Positions 9,236 through 17,800 of a stretch of 53,366 nt of DNA are shown one piece after another. A program made the translations under genes and the position numbers. Each line of letters starts with the position of its first letter. Within the stretch, counting starts at the first letter, position 1. The notes beneath the pieces were generated by a model. That model saw nothing but the letters and a program-made list of their open reading frames with translations, had not been told where the DNA came from and did no database searches. The DNA comes from Aeromonas aquatica (lineage in GTDB: Bacteria > Pseudomonadota > Gammaproteobacteria > Enterobacterales > Aeromonadaceae). Where the stretch lies: the NCBI RefSeq assembly GCF_000764655.1, contig NZ_JRGL01000009.1, forward strand, positions 1 to 53,366, in the 5' to 3' direction.

Positions 9236-9673
9236 ATGACAAAGAAATACAGCTATGCAGGATGGATATCGCTGGCTCTGGTGGTCGGGATGAATGCGGC
9301 CCATGGCAAGCCGCTCACCATGGTGGGGCCCTGAGAGGACCACAGCCTGGATCCGGCCAGCAACGGGGTCTTCTTTACCCGCTTGCAGGTCGCCGAGACC
9401 CTGGTGGAGGCCGATGACAAGGGCCAGCTTCAACCCGGGCTGGCCACTGTCTGGTCCCACTCCGACGATGGCGTGATCTGGCAATTCAGGCTGCGCCTCC
9501 AGGCCCATTTTCACGATGGCAGCGAGGTGAGTGCCGGGCAGGTCGCGTTTGCCTTGCAGCAGGCCTGGCGCAAGCCGGGTGTGCTGCAAAGCGCGCCTAT
9601 CAGAGCGATTGAGGCAAAAGAGGGGGCATTGCTCGTCACCCTGACCCGGCCATTCCCCTCAGCCAGCAGCTGA
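9236..9673 (+). pseudogene. Truncated NikA/peptide-type ABC solute-binding protein
   Basis: From ATG 9236 the frame encodes a signal peptide (YSYAGWISLALVVGMNAAHG) and the start of a family-5 extracellular binding protein, but TGA at 9332-9334 interrupts it at codon 33, where the family usually has Trp before the SLDP motif. Beyond the stop the same frame continues with SLDPASNGVFFTRLQVAETL, LQPGLATVW and a VAFALQQAW segment to about residue 140. It then runs off into an unrelated sequence and stops at 9671-9673. Full-length members have about 500 residues, so about 70% is missing. The likely original role was binding nickel, a peptide or a metallophore complex. Confidence 0.82.
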
Positions 9674-9843
9674 CCATGGCCTGCCTGCTGGAAGAGCTCG
9701 GCGAGATCGGCTGCGCCCTGCTGCTGGTGACCCACGACGAGGCCCTGGCCGACAAGGTCGGCGATCGCTGCCTGCGGCTGGGGAGGACGTTGGCGAGCCA
9801 GGATGAGGGGCAGGGGATGGCCAGAGTGCGGCGGGCGGGATGA
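9655..9843 (+). pseudogene. C-terminal fragment of an ABC transporter ATPase
   Basis: In a frame different from the preceding fragment, the sequence encodes SQQLTMACLLEELGE followed by ALLLVTHDEALADKVGDRC, the region after Walker B containing the H-loop histidine of an ABC ATPase. It then ends LRLGRTLASQDEG and stops at 9841-9843. Walker A, the signature and Walker B are absent. The junction with the solute-binding fragment is near 9655-9664. The simplest reading is one deletion that removed the rest of the binding protein, the permeases and most of the ATPase(s) of an importer operon. Confidence 0.78.
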
Positions 9844-10161
9844 TGAGGTGGCCGGACGGGTGGGTGAGGATGCCCCTTGCGCCGGCCCCTTGGCGGGGCA
9901 GGCGACCCCGCCATTTCCAATGAACCAGAGCCGCATATGGCAGAGCAATATTCTTAAAGATCAACATCAATCACTGATATTTAATTGATAAATAGCGTGA
10001 TGCCCTGCCACTGGCAGGGGTGTCCCGCGATGAAAAGGGGATGAGGATGTATAAGCGCAAGCGGGTGCAACAGCGGGAACAACAGATAACGGCAAGCCGG
10101 ACGGCGCCGGCTGAATGGCGCCGTCCGGCTTGTCTGTCGAGGCGCTTCCCTCATGGCGGTG
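9844..10161. other. Intergenic stretch without a recognisable gene
   Basis: 318 nt between the ABC fragment and the dehydrogenase. No frame looks coding. It holds a small hairpin (CCCTGCC/GGCAGGG near 10003-10019) and the long inverted repeat at 10093-10132. The AT-rich part at 9945-9990 could hold a relic promoter. Confidence 0.5.
10093..10132 (-). terminator. 16-bp perfect inverted repeat, probable operon end
   Basis: Arms CAAGCCGGACGGCGCC and GGCGCCGTCCGGCTTG with an 8-nt loop, 30 nt beyond the stop of the last gene of the sugar operon (minus strand). It is GC-rich with no long T-run after it on that strand, so termination may be incomplete or it may only block 3' exonucleases. Confidence 0.6.
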
Positions 10162-11310
10162 TCAGGGGGAGAGCGGCTGCCAACGTCCGTCAGCGGCGTG
10201 ACTGGCCAGGCTGGCTTCGATGAAGCGCATCCCCGCCACCCCGTCCTCGACCGTGGTGAGGGTCAGGCTCTCGGGGGGCGGCGCCTCCCCGGCCGCCAGA
10301 GCGTGGATCTGCAGGGCCGCGTCCGTGTAGAGCTGGGCGAAGGCCTCCAGATAGCCCTCGGGGTGGCCGGCGGGCACCCGGCTGGCGTGGCGCGCCGCAA
10401 GGCTATCCACCCGGCCCCGGGTCAGCCGCTGGCTGGCGCCGCCAAAGGGGGTCAGCCAGAGCTGATTCGGCTCCTCCTGGCGAAAGACCAGACTGGCCTT
10501 GCTGCCATAGAGGCGGATCTGCAGCCGGTTCTCCTCGCCGCTGGCGACCTGGCTGGCGTTGAGCGATCCGCGCATCCCGTTGGGGTAGCGCAACCAGATC
10601 TGCAGATGGTCGTCCACCAGCCGCCCCGGCACGAAGCTGTGCAGCAGGGCGGCGAGCTCGCTCGGCAACTGCCCTGTGATGAAGGCCGCCAGCTGGTAGG
10701 CGTGGGTGCCGATGTCGCCGAGGCAACCCGCCCGCCCGGCGCGGGCCGGATCGGCCCGCCAGTCCGCCTGCTTGTTCTGACCGGGGGGGATGGGGTTGGC
10801 GAGCCAGTCCTGCAGGTACTCCACCTGCACGTAGCGCAGCTCGCCGAGCTCACCGGCGGCGACCAGCTCGCGGGCGTGGCGCACCATGGGGTAGCCCGAA
10901 TAGGTGTGGGTGAGGGCAAACAGCCGCCGCTGCTGGCGGGCGAGCCGGGCGAGCTCCTCCCCCTCGGCCAGGGTCAGCGCCAGCGGCTTGTCGCAGATCA
11001 CGTGGATGCCGGCTTCGAGAAAGGCACGCGCCACCGGGGCGTGCAGGTGGTTGGGGGTGGTGATGGCCACCACCTCTATGCCGTCGGGCCGGGCCGCCTC
11101 CGCCTGGGCCATCTTGGCGTAATCCTCGTAGGCGCGGGCCGGGTCCAGCCCGAGGGCGAGGGCGCTTGAGCGGGCGTTGGCGGGATCGGCGGAGAGGGCC
11201 GCGGCGAGCAGCTCATAGTGATCGTCCATGCGGGCGGCCAGCCGGTGTACGGCGCCGATGAAGGCCCCCTGGCCGCCGCCGACCATGCCCAGACGCAGTC
11301 GTCTCTTCAT
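10162..11310 (-). CDS. Gfo/Idh/MocA family NAD(P)-dependent sugar dehydrogenase
   Basis: A 382-residue oxidoreductase. Residues 1-125 are a Rossmann domain with GMVGGGQGAF for nucleotide binding, TTPNHLHAPVA, and CDKPLALT carrying the catalytic lysine. The C-terminal alpha/beta domain has GCLGDIGTHAYQLAAF with the conserved D and H. Such enzymes oxidise a sugar or cyclitol hydroxyl, or reduce the ketone. The ATG overlaps the isomerase stop by 4 nt (ATGA), so translation is coupled. The pairing with a TIM-barrel isomerase and a CUT2 importer recalls the E. coli YcjS/YcjR pair for 3-keto glycosides, or inositol-type pathways. The substrate is not readable from sequence. Confidence 0.9.
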   Translation of the reverse strand: MKRRLRLGMVGGGQGAFIGAVHRLAARMDDHYELLAAALSADPANARSSALALGLDPARAYEDYAKMAQAEAARPDGIEVVAITTPNHLHAPVARAFLEAGIHVICDKPLALTLAEGEELARLARQQRRLFALTHTYSGYPMVRHARELVAAGELGELRYVQVEYLQDWLANPIPPGQNKQADWRADPARAGRAGCLGDIGTHAYQLAAFITGQLPSELAALLHSFVPGRLVDDHLQIWLRYPNGMRGSLNASQVASGEENRLQIRLYGSKASLVFRQEEPNQLWLTPFGGASQRLTRGRVDSLAARHASRVPAGHPEGYLEAFAQLYTDAALQIHALAAGEAPPPESLTLTTVEDGVAGMRFIEASLASHAADGRWQPLSP

Positions 11311-12404
11311 TTATTCTCTCCCATCTGGCCGCCCGAACTGCCGCTCAAGCTATCGCCGAGGCCGAGCAGGCTTCTGACCGCCTCCCGCGCCAGGCCGCTG
11401 CCGGCGAAGTCATCGAAGGGGCGCTCGGCGACCCGGATAATATGATTGCGAATGAAGTCGGCCCCCTCGGCGGCACCGTCCTGCGGGTGCTTGAGGGCGC
11501 ACTCCCACTCCAGCACGGCCCAACCGGGGTAGTCGTACTGGGCGAGCTTGCTGAAGATGGCGCCAAAGTCGATCTGGCCATCCCCCAGGGAGCGAAAGCG
11601 CCCCGCCCGCCCGAGCCAGGGGGCATAGCCCCCATAGACCCCCTGGCGCCCCGAGGGCCTGAACTCGGCATCCTTCACGTGAAAGGCGCGCACCCGTTCG
11701 TGATAGTGGTCGAGGAAGGCGAGGTAATCGAGCTGCTGCAACAGCATGTGGCTGGGGTCGTAGAGCACGTTGACCCTGGGGTGTTCGCCGGTCGCCTCGA
11801 GGAAGCGCTCCAGCGTGGCGCCATCGAACAGGTCCTCCCCCGGGTGCAGCTCGTAGCAGACATCCACCCCGGCCTCGTCAAAGGCCTGCAGCAGGGGGAG
11901 CCAGCGCCGGGCCAGCTCGGCGAAGGCCTCCTCAATGAGTCCGGCGGGCCGCTGGGGCCAGGGATAGAGATAGGGCCAGGCGAGGGCGCCGGAGAAGGTG
12001 ACGTGGGCGCTGAGCCCGAGCCGGCGGGAGGCGAGGGCGGCCGCCTTGAGCTGGTCGGCGGCCCATTGGGTGCGGGCGGCAGGCTTGCCGCGCAGCGCCG
12101 CCGGGGCGAAGCCATCGAACAGGCTGTCATAGGCGGGGTGGACGGCCAGCAGCTGGCCCTGCAGATGGGTGGAGAGCTCGGTGATGACCAAGCCCCGCTC
12201 GGCCAGCAGGCCGCTTATCTCGTCGCAATAATCCTGGCTGTTGGCCGCCAGGGTTAGATCGAACAGGCGCGGGTCCGTCGGCAGTTGCAGGCCGCGAAAG
12301 CCGAGGCCGGCGGCCCAGTCCGCCAGGCCGGTGAGCGTATCGAATGGCGGCTGATCCCCCATGAACTGGGCGAGGAAGATGGCCGGTCCCTTGATGGTCT
12401 TCAT
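11307..12404 (-). CDS. Sugar phosphate isomerase/epimerase (AP endonuclease 2-like TIM barrel)
   Basis: A 365-residue protein of the xylose-isomerase-like TIM-barrel family. Metal-ligand positions appear in VCYELHPGEDLFDG (E and H), NVLYDPSHM (D, H), FHVKDAEF (H, D) and AVLEWECAL (E). Relatives epimerise or isomerise keto sugars and inositol derivatives (YcjR, IolE/IolH-like). I chose ATG 12404 because AGGAG lies 5 nt before it; a GTG at 12410 overlaps that site. It is the second catabolic gene of the LacI-controlled operon and overlaps the dehydrogenase by 4 nt. It probably acts on the ketone made by that dehydrogenase. Confidence 0.88.
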   Translation of the reverse strand: MKTIKGPAIFLAQFMGDQPPFDTLTGLADWAAGLGFRGLQLPTDPRLFDLTLAANSQDYCDEISGLLAERGLVITELSTHLQGQLLAVHPAYDSLFDGFAPAALRGKPAARTQWAADQLKAAALASRRLGLSAHVTFSGALAWPYLYPWPQRPAGLIEEAFAELARRWLPLLQAFDEAGVDVCYELHPGEDLFDGATLERFLEATGEHPRVNVLYDPSHMLLQQLDYLAFLDHYHERVRAFHVKDAEFRPSGRQGVYGGYAPWLGRAGRFRSLGDGQIDFGAIFSKLAQYDYPGWAVLEWECALKHPQDGAAEGADFIRNHIIRVAERPFDDFAGSGLAREAVRSLLGLGDSLSGSSGGQMGENK

Positions 12405-12483
12405 GGGCACTCCTGAATAAGAAGAGGGATGAGTCTCAGGACGACAGGCTGGCGACCGGAGCCTCCGGTCGCCAGCCTCCCCC

Positions 12484-13452
12484 TTAGAACGGGGAGTCGG
12501 GGAAGTAGAACTCCTTGGCCGTCTGCGGGGTGATCAGCACCGAGGGGATGATGGTGTTGGCCGGCAGGCGCTCGCCCTTGAGGCGGGCCTCTGCGGTCAG
12601 CATGATGGCGTCATACATGAACTTGGGGGAGTAGGAGACGTTGGCCTGGATGCGAGGATCGCTGCCGTCCATCAGGGTCTTGATCGCCCCCTTGGCCCCG
12701 GCACCGCCAAACACCAGCTTGATGTCGGTGCGCTTGGCCTGATCGATGGCCTTGAGCACCCCCACCGCCATGTCGTCATCGGCGGCCCAGACCGCATCGA
12801 TGTGCTTGAAGCGAGTCAGGAAGTCCTGCATCACCTTGAAGGCATCATCGCGATTCCAGTTGCCGTATTTGGCATCGAGGATCTTGATGTCCCCATGCTG
12901 CTTCATCACGCCGGTGAAGGCATCGAAGCGCTCGTTGTCCAGGGTGGTGGGAATGCCGCGCAGGGCGACTATGTCTCCCTTGCCGTTGAGGGTCTTGGCG
13001 ATGAACTCGGCGGGCAGCTTGCCGAAGGCGGTGTTATCCCCGGCCACGTAGGCATCCTGGGCGCTGGTGTCGGTCAGCCCCCGATCGACCACGGTGACAT
13101 AGACCCCCTTCTGCTTGACCTGGGCCACCGGCTTGGTCAGGGAGGCTGACTCGAACGGGAAGATGACCAGCGTATCCATCTTGTTGACCGTCAGCAGATC
13201 CTGCAGCTGGTTGGCCTGTTCAGGGGCATTGGCGGCGGTCTTGACGATCACCTTGAGATCGGGGTGGGCCTTCTCCAGATCCTCCTTGGCCTTGTTGGCC
13301 CACCAGACGATGCCGGCGGTGAAGCTGTGGGTCGCGGTCGGGATGGAGACCCCCAGGGTCATCTTCTCGGCTGCCGAGGCGCTGCCGGCAGCGATCATCA
13401 GGGCGCAGGCGCCCAAGGTGTGTAGCGTTAAGTTGTGTAGCATCTTGTTCAT
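12484..13452 (-). CDS. Periplasmic sugar-binding protein of a CUT2 ABC importer
   Basis: A 322-residue RbsB-like (Peripla_BP_4) protein. Residues 1-27 are a signal peptide ending SASA-AEKM. The first lobe begins TLGVSIPTATHSFTAGI. VVDRGLTD and AVWAADDDMAVGVLKAI mark the hinge and the sugar-contact region. It delivers a monosaccharide or cyclitol to the permease encoded upstream in the operon. The trailing FYFPDSPF is typical of the ribose/inositol-type group. It lies 92 nt after the permease gene and 79 nt before the isomerase, so it may also be expressed at a higher level than its partners. The ligand is unknown. Confidence 0.93.
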   Translation of the reverse strand: MNKMLHNLTLHTLGACALMIAAGSASAAEKMTLGVSIPTATHSFTAGIVWWANKAKEDLEKAHPDLKVIVKTAANAPEQANQLQDLLTVNKMDTLVIFPFESASLTKPVAQVKQKGVYVTVVDRGLTDTSAQDAYVAGDNTAFGKLPAEFIAKTLNGKGDIVALRGIPTTLDNERFDAFTGVMKQHGDIKILDAKYGNWNRDDAFKVMQDFLTRFKHIDAVWAADDDMAVGVLKAIDQAKRTDIKLVFGGAGAKGAIKTLMDGSDPRIQANVSYSPKFMYDAIMLTAEARLKGERLPANTIIPSVLITPQTAKEFYFPDSPF

Positions 13453-13544
13453 CTTGATAGCCTCTGACTGTTGGGCTTGCGCCCGTTCCTTGTCCGGCGA
13501 GGGGAGCCCTCGCCACTCGTCTTACTGCTGCTTCCACCACAAGC

Positions 13545-14537
13545 TCAACGTCGGCGCTGCATGAAGGCGACCATGATGATCACGACGCCCTGCACGGCCG
13601 CATTGAGGTAAACACTGATGATGCTGGTCAGATTGAGGATGTTGCTGATGACCGACAGCAGTATGGCGCCCACCAGGGTGCCGAAGATGCGCCCCTCGCC
13701 CCCCTTGAGGGAGGTGCCGCCCACCACCACGGCGGCGATGGCCTCCAGCTCCCACAAGAGCCCGGTGGTGGGGGTGGCTGAGCCCAGACGCGGCACATAG
13801 AGCAGGGTGGCGATGCCGACGCAGAGCCCGAGCAGCGCATAGCTGAGCAGCTTGACCAGATCGACCCGTATGGTGGCGTAGCGCGCCACCTGCTCGTTGG
13901 AGCCGATGGCCTGCACATGGCGACCGAAGGCGGTGCGGTTGAGCAGCAAGCCCCCGGCCAGCGCCACCAGCAGGAAGACCCAGACCGGAATGGGGATCCC
14001 CAGCAGGCTGCCGTAATAGACGGGGCTGTAGATGTCGCCGAGGGCATCGTCCAGGGTCAGGGCGCCGCCGTCGGCCAGATAGGTCAGCACGGCCCGGAAG
14101 ATGCCGAGGGTGCCGAGGGTAACGATGAAGGGCTCAATCTTGCCGCTGGTGATGAGCAGGCCGTGACCGGCCCCGAACAGCAGGCCGAGCAGCAGGGCCA
14201 GCACGATGCCGATGATCACCACCAGCAGGGGAGACTCCGCCAGTGGCCCCGCGCCGAGTCGGTTCATGATGAGGATCATGGCCCCGGCGATCAGGGCCGC
14301 CATGGCGCCGACCGAGAGATCGATGCCGCCGGACATGATAACGAAGGTCATGCCCACCGCTATGATGCCGATGAAGGCGGTGCGGGTCAGCACGTTGAGC
14401 AGGTTGTCCAGGGTGGCGAAGTCGGGGTTGAGCAGGGCGCCGAGCAGGCACAGCAGGATCAGCCCCAGCAGCGGGCCCGTCTCCGCTAGCAGGGAGAGCA
14501 ACCGCTCTTTGCGGGTATCAGTGGGTACCGGTTGCAT
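13545..14537 (-). CDS. CUT2 sugar ABC transporter permease (RbsC-like)
   Basis: A 330-residue inner-membrane protein with about 8-10 hydrophobic segments. Family motifs include [18 protein letters not shown] and, near the C-terminus, [10 protein letters not shown] in the loop that contacts the ATPase. A single permease forming a homodimer is normal for CUT2 importers. ATG 14537 lies inside the 3' end of the ATPase gene (20-nt overlap), which suggests translational coupling. No second permease gene is present or needed. Confidence 0.94.
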   Translation of the reverse strand: MQPVPTDTRKERLLSLLAETGPLLGLILLCLLGALLNPDFATLDNLLNVLTRTAFIGIIAVGMTFVIMSGGIDLSVGAMAALIAGAMILIMNRLGAGPLAESPLLVVIIGIVLALLLGLLFGAGHGLLITSGKIEPFIVTLGTLGIFRAVLTYLADGGALTLDDALGDIYSPVYYGSLLGIPIPVWVFLLVALAGGLLLNRTAFGRHVQAIGSNEQVARYATIRVDLVKLLSYALLGLCVGIATLLYVPRLGSATPTTGLLWELEAIAAVVVGGTSLKGGEGRIFGTLVGAILLSVISNILNLTSIISVYLNAAVQGVVIIMVAFMQRRR

Positions 14538-16005
14538 AGGCGATCAACTCCTCTTCGGTCAGATGATGGGCGGGCAGCACCGCCTGGAGGCGGCCGGCTC
14601 GCAGCACGGCGACTCTGTGGCACAGGCCGATCAGTTCAATAAGCTCGCTCGAGATGACGATGACGGCGCGCCCCTCGGCGGCCAGTCGCTGGATCAGGAA
14701 ATAGATGTCACGCTTGGCACCGACATCCACCCCCCGGGTGGGCTCGTCGAGTACGATGACCCTGGGGTCCGGGTGCAGGAACTTGGCGAGGGCCAATTTT
14801 TGCTGATTGCCCCCCGACATCATGCGGGCGCGGATAGTGTGGGAGCTGGCCTTGATGCCGAAATCGGTGATGGCGCGGTCGAGGGCCGCCCGCTCGGCCC
14901 CCTTGTCCAGCCAGGGGTGGGCATAGCGCGCCAGCGTCATCAGGGTGAGGTTCTCGGTCAGCCCGAGCTGGGTATGCAGCCCCTTGCCCTTGCGATCCTC
15001 CGGCAGATAGGTGAGCCCCTGGCGCATGGCGGCGAGCGGGCTGTCGATGCGCACGGCCTTGCCGGCCAGCTCTATGCTGCCAGCCTGGCGCTCACGCAGA
15101 CCCAGGATGGCCTCGAACGCCTCGGTGCGACCAGCCCCCACCAGCCCGGCGAAGCCGTAGATCTCGCCGCTGCGCACCTCGAAATCGAGGCTCTCCACCC
15201 AGCCAGTGACGTGCAGCCCCCTCACCGCGAGGGCGATCTCCGTGCCTTCCGGGGGCGGGAGCCTGGGGGGGAACATGTCCGACATCTCGCGCCCCACCAT
15301 GAGGTTGGCCATCTGCTGGCGGCTGAAGGCCGCCGTCTCCCCCCGGCTGACGAAGCGACCATCGCGCATGACCACCACCTCGTCGGTGATCTGCTTGACC
15401 TCGTCCAGCTTGTGGGAGATGTAGATGATGGTGGTGCCCTGGGCCTTGAGCCTGGCGATGAGGGCGAACAGCCGCGCCGTCTCCCCCGGGGTCAGGGTGG
15501 CGGTCGGCTCATCCATGATCAGCAGGCGGGCCTGGCGTGACAGCGCCTTGGCGATCTCCACCAGCTGCTTCTCCGCGACGATAAGCTGCCGCACCCGGGT
15601 GGCAGGGGCCCGTTGCAGCCCGACCAGCTCCAGATAGTGCTGGGCCCGGGTCGCCATGGTGCGCTCGTCCAGCAGGCCGCCCCTGGTCAGCTCATGGCCG
15701 AGGAAGAGGTTCTGGGTCAGGGTCAGGTGCTCGGCCAGGTTGAGCTCTTGATGGATCAGCACTATGCCTGCCTGCTCCGCCTCGCGGGAGGAGGTCCAGC
15801 GGCGCTCCTCGCCATCGATGCGGATCTCCCCGGCGCTGATCGACTCGTAACCGGCGAGGATCTTCATCAGGGTGGATTTGCCCGCGCCATTCTCCCCCAG
15901 CAGGCCGTAGACGCGCCCCGCGGCCAGATCAAAATCGACCCCGTGCAGCACCCGGATGGGGCCGAAGTCCTTGCAGACGCCGCTAAATTCGACACTGAGA
16001 CTCAT
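14518..16005 (-). CDS. CUT2 sugar ABC transporter ATP-binding protein (RbsA/MglA-like)
   Basis: A 495-residue protein with two fused ABC domains. Domain 1 has Walker [10 protein letters not shown], signature-region [15 protein letters not shown] and Walker [12 protein letters not shown]. Domain 2 has the degenerate Walker A typical of this family (GLVGAGRTE), signature [15 protein letters not shown] and Walker [13 protein letters not shown]. It powers import by the permease. I chose ATG 16005 ([10 protein letters not shown]) with GGAGAACCTC just upstream; a longer frame to 16047 has no site. It follows the LacI regulator by 58 nt. Confidence 0.95.
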   Translation of the reverse strand: MSLSVEFSGVCKDFGPIRVLHGVDFDLAAGRVYGLLGENGAGKSTLMKILAGYESISAGEIRIDGEERRWTSSREAEQAGIVLIHQELNLAEHLTLTQNLFLGHELTRGGLLDERTMATRAQHYLELVGLQRAPATRVRQLIVAEKQLVEIAKALSRQARLLIMDEPTATLTPGETARLFALIARLKAQGTTIIYISHKLDEVKQITDEVVVMRDGRFVSRGETAAFSRQQMANLMVGREMSDMFPPRLPPPEGTEIALAVRGLHVTGWVESLDFEVRSGEIYGFAGLVGAGRTEAFEAILGLRERQAGSIELAGKAVRIDSPLAAMRQGLTYLPEDRKGKGLHTQLGLTENLTLMTLARYAHPWLDKGAERAALDRAITDFGIKASSHTIRARMMSGGNQQKLALAKFLHPDPRVIVLDEPTRGVDVGAKRDIYFLIQRLAAEGRAVIVISSELIELIGLCHRVAVLRAGRLQAVLPAHHLTEEELIAYATGTH

Positions 16006-16063
16006 GAGGTTCTCCGGTTGTGCCCGGCACTGTCGGGCGGCTGGCAAAGGGGGGTGAGCGGCA

Positions 16064-17080
16064 TCAGGCGCTCCCTCTGCTGACGAGCCGATGGGGGAGC
16101 AGGCGGCCGATCAGCGGGGTGTCGGGGGCGTTCAAGCGCTGCAGCAGCAGACGGGTCGCCTCGGCACCGAGCTCGTCCATGGGTTGCGCCATGGTGGTGA
16201 GGGGCGGGTTGAGCTGGGCGCTCATGGCGATGTCATCAAAGCCCATGATGGCGATGTCGTCCGGGATGCGCAGGCCCGCCTCTTGCAAGCTGTGCATCAG
16301 GCCGATGGCCAGGGCATCGGCGACGGCGAAGATGGCGGTCGGGCGGTGCGGGCAACGGAGCAGTTGCTTTGCCGCCTCGGCCCCGGCCAGGAAGCTGAAG
16401 CTGGTGACCCGGATGTTCCACTCCTCCGCCAGGAGCAGTCCGGCCTCTGCCAGGGCCTGGCGCACCCCGGCCTCACGCTGGCGGGCGTAGAGGTAGGCGG
16501 GATCTGCGCCTATCAGCGCGATGCGGCGATGGCCCCGGCTCAGCAGATAGCGGATCGCTTCCGCCGCCGCCGCCTGGTTATCTATGCCCACGTAGGGAAC
16601 CGGCATAGCGGGGTCAAACTCACAGCAGGCGACCCAGGGCAGCGCGTTGATCTCCTGGCTCAGCCCCTGCTGGATGGAGTCGGGATCCAGACAGATGGCA
16701 CCGTCGGCTCTGTGGGTACGCAACAGCTCGAAGGCCGAGCGCTCCCGCCCCGGATCGGCGCCGGTGTCGCACAGCAGCACGAAGTAGCCGTGCTGGCGGG
16801 CCACCCGGTCTATGCCGCGCACGACCTCGATATAGAAGGGATTGGTGAGGTCGGGCACCATGATGAGCAGCAGCCAGCTCTTGGCGGTGCGCAGGCTGGT
16901 GGCCAGATGATTGACTCTGTAGCCGAGCGCGTGGACGGCCTGGTCGACCTTGGCCCTGGTCTTGGCGGTGACGCCCTCCTGCTGATTGAGCACCCGGGAG
17001 ACGGTGGCGACCGACACCCCGGCCTGCTCCGCCACGGCGGCCATGGAGACGGGATTGATGGGGGAGGGGGCTCGGCTCAT
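16064..17080 (-). CDS. LacI-family repressor of the sugar operon
   Basis: A 338-residue regulator. The N-terminal helix-turn-helix contains SMAAVAEQAG and VSVATVSRVLN, followed by a hinge helix (HLATSLRTAKS) and a periplasmic-binding-like effector domain (LLLIMVPDLTNPFY, GFDDIAMSAQLNPPLTTM, RLVSRGSA at the end). It is the first gene of the operon, 58 nt before the ATPase. The 20-bp palindrome at 17098-17117, 18 nt before its start codon, fits a LacI-type operator, so the operon is probably autoregulated and induced by the transported sugar or a metabolite. Confidence 0.93.
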   Translation of the reverse strand: MSRAPSPINPVSMAAVAEQAGVSVATVSRVLNQQEGVTAKTRAKVDQAVHALGYRVNHLATSLRTAKSWLLLIMVPDLTNPFYIEVVRGIDRVARQHGYFVLLCDTGADPGRERSAFELLRTHRADGAICLDPDSIQQGLSQEINALPWVACCEFDPAMPVPYVGIDNQAAAAEAIRYLLSRGHRRIALIGADPAYLYARQREAGVRQALAEAGLLLAEEWNIRVTSFSFLAGAEAAKQLLRCPHRPTAIFAVADALAIGLMHSLQEAGLRIPDDIAIMGFDDIAMSAQLNPPLTTMAQPMDELGAEATRLLLQRLNAPDTPLIGRLLPHRLVSRGSA

Positions 17081-17097
17081 TCAGCGACCTGTGGGTG

Positions 17098-17117
17098 AAA
17101 TGTAATCGATTACATTT
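17098..17117. promoter_or_regulatory. LacI-family operator (20-bp palindrome)
   Basis: AAATGTAATCGATTACATTT reads the same on both strands, with the central CG typical of LacI-family sites. It lies 18-37 nt upstream of the regulator's ATG, where bound repressor would block the operon promoter. Confidence 0.8.
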
Positions 17118-17800
17118 TTAGGTTAGGCCAGCCGAGTTCGCAAGGCGACAGCAACAAAAAAATAACAATATGTTATCTCGTTGATTCTATTGGCCTGTTG
17201 AAGGCCGCATGGTAGTGAGAGGTGGCGTTATTTGCCGACGACACTGTCTTCAGGCTGACTCCTTGCTTGCACAGATGATGGACAGATTGCCCTTGAACGG
17301 GTGCAAGAGGCGGTGCCCTTGCCGGTGAGCCTGTTGAGGCGCTGGCCGACCAGATGGTGACGTGTTGCCCTGAACCTGGGAGAGCAGGGCCGGATCTCTA
17401 CGGTGCACAAGCGGAGGCGTTGGCCGATAAAAAAAGGGGGTCTTGCCTGGATCTGGTCGAGAAATGGCGGGCCTTGGGCGATGGAAGAGGGATAGCCTTT
17501 GCTCTACCGGTCCCATCAGCGGGATCAGGCAGGGGAGTGACTGGCAATAACCGCCTGATTCTCATCCGAAACGAGGCAGTTTTTTCGTCACATTAGAAAA
17601 ACTTGGGAAAGCAGATTATAAAGATTCGTTCGTTTTTTGTGACATGAATCACTAATATTACCGCAGCCAAGAGAGCGTCCTGCTTTCGGCTGGTGCGGGT
17701 CCTCCGCCTTGTTTTTACCCTTCAGTGACCCTTGTTTGGATCCCCTGCAGATGCCTGTCAGGGGCGTGGCAGCTTTTTGATGATTTGCGGGACAACAGCT
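17118..17800. other. Long gap with no recognised gene
   Basis: 683 nt between the sugar operon promoter and emrD. Short open frames exist on both strands, but none shows a known family or a good ribosome site. The AT-rich parts at about 17155-17180 and 17575-17660 probably hold the promoters of the divergent operon and of emrD. The middle (17220-17540) is GC-rich and could be a decayed gene, but I cannot identify one. Confidence 0.4.

Noticed and set aside
9332..9334. In-frame TGA as selenocysteine
   Set aside because: The solute-binding gene is also truncated by fusion, no SECIS-like element was seen, and the family has Trp there; a nonsense mutation is simpler.
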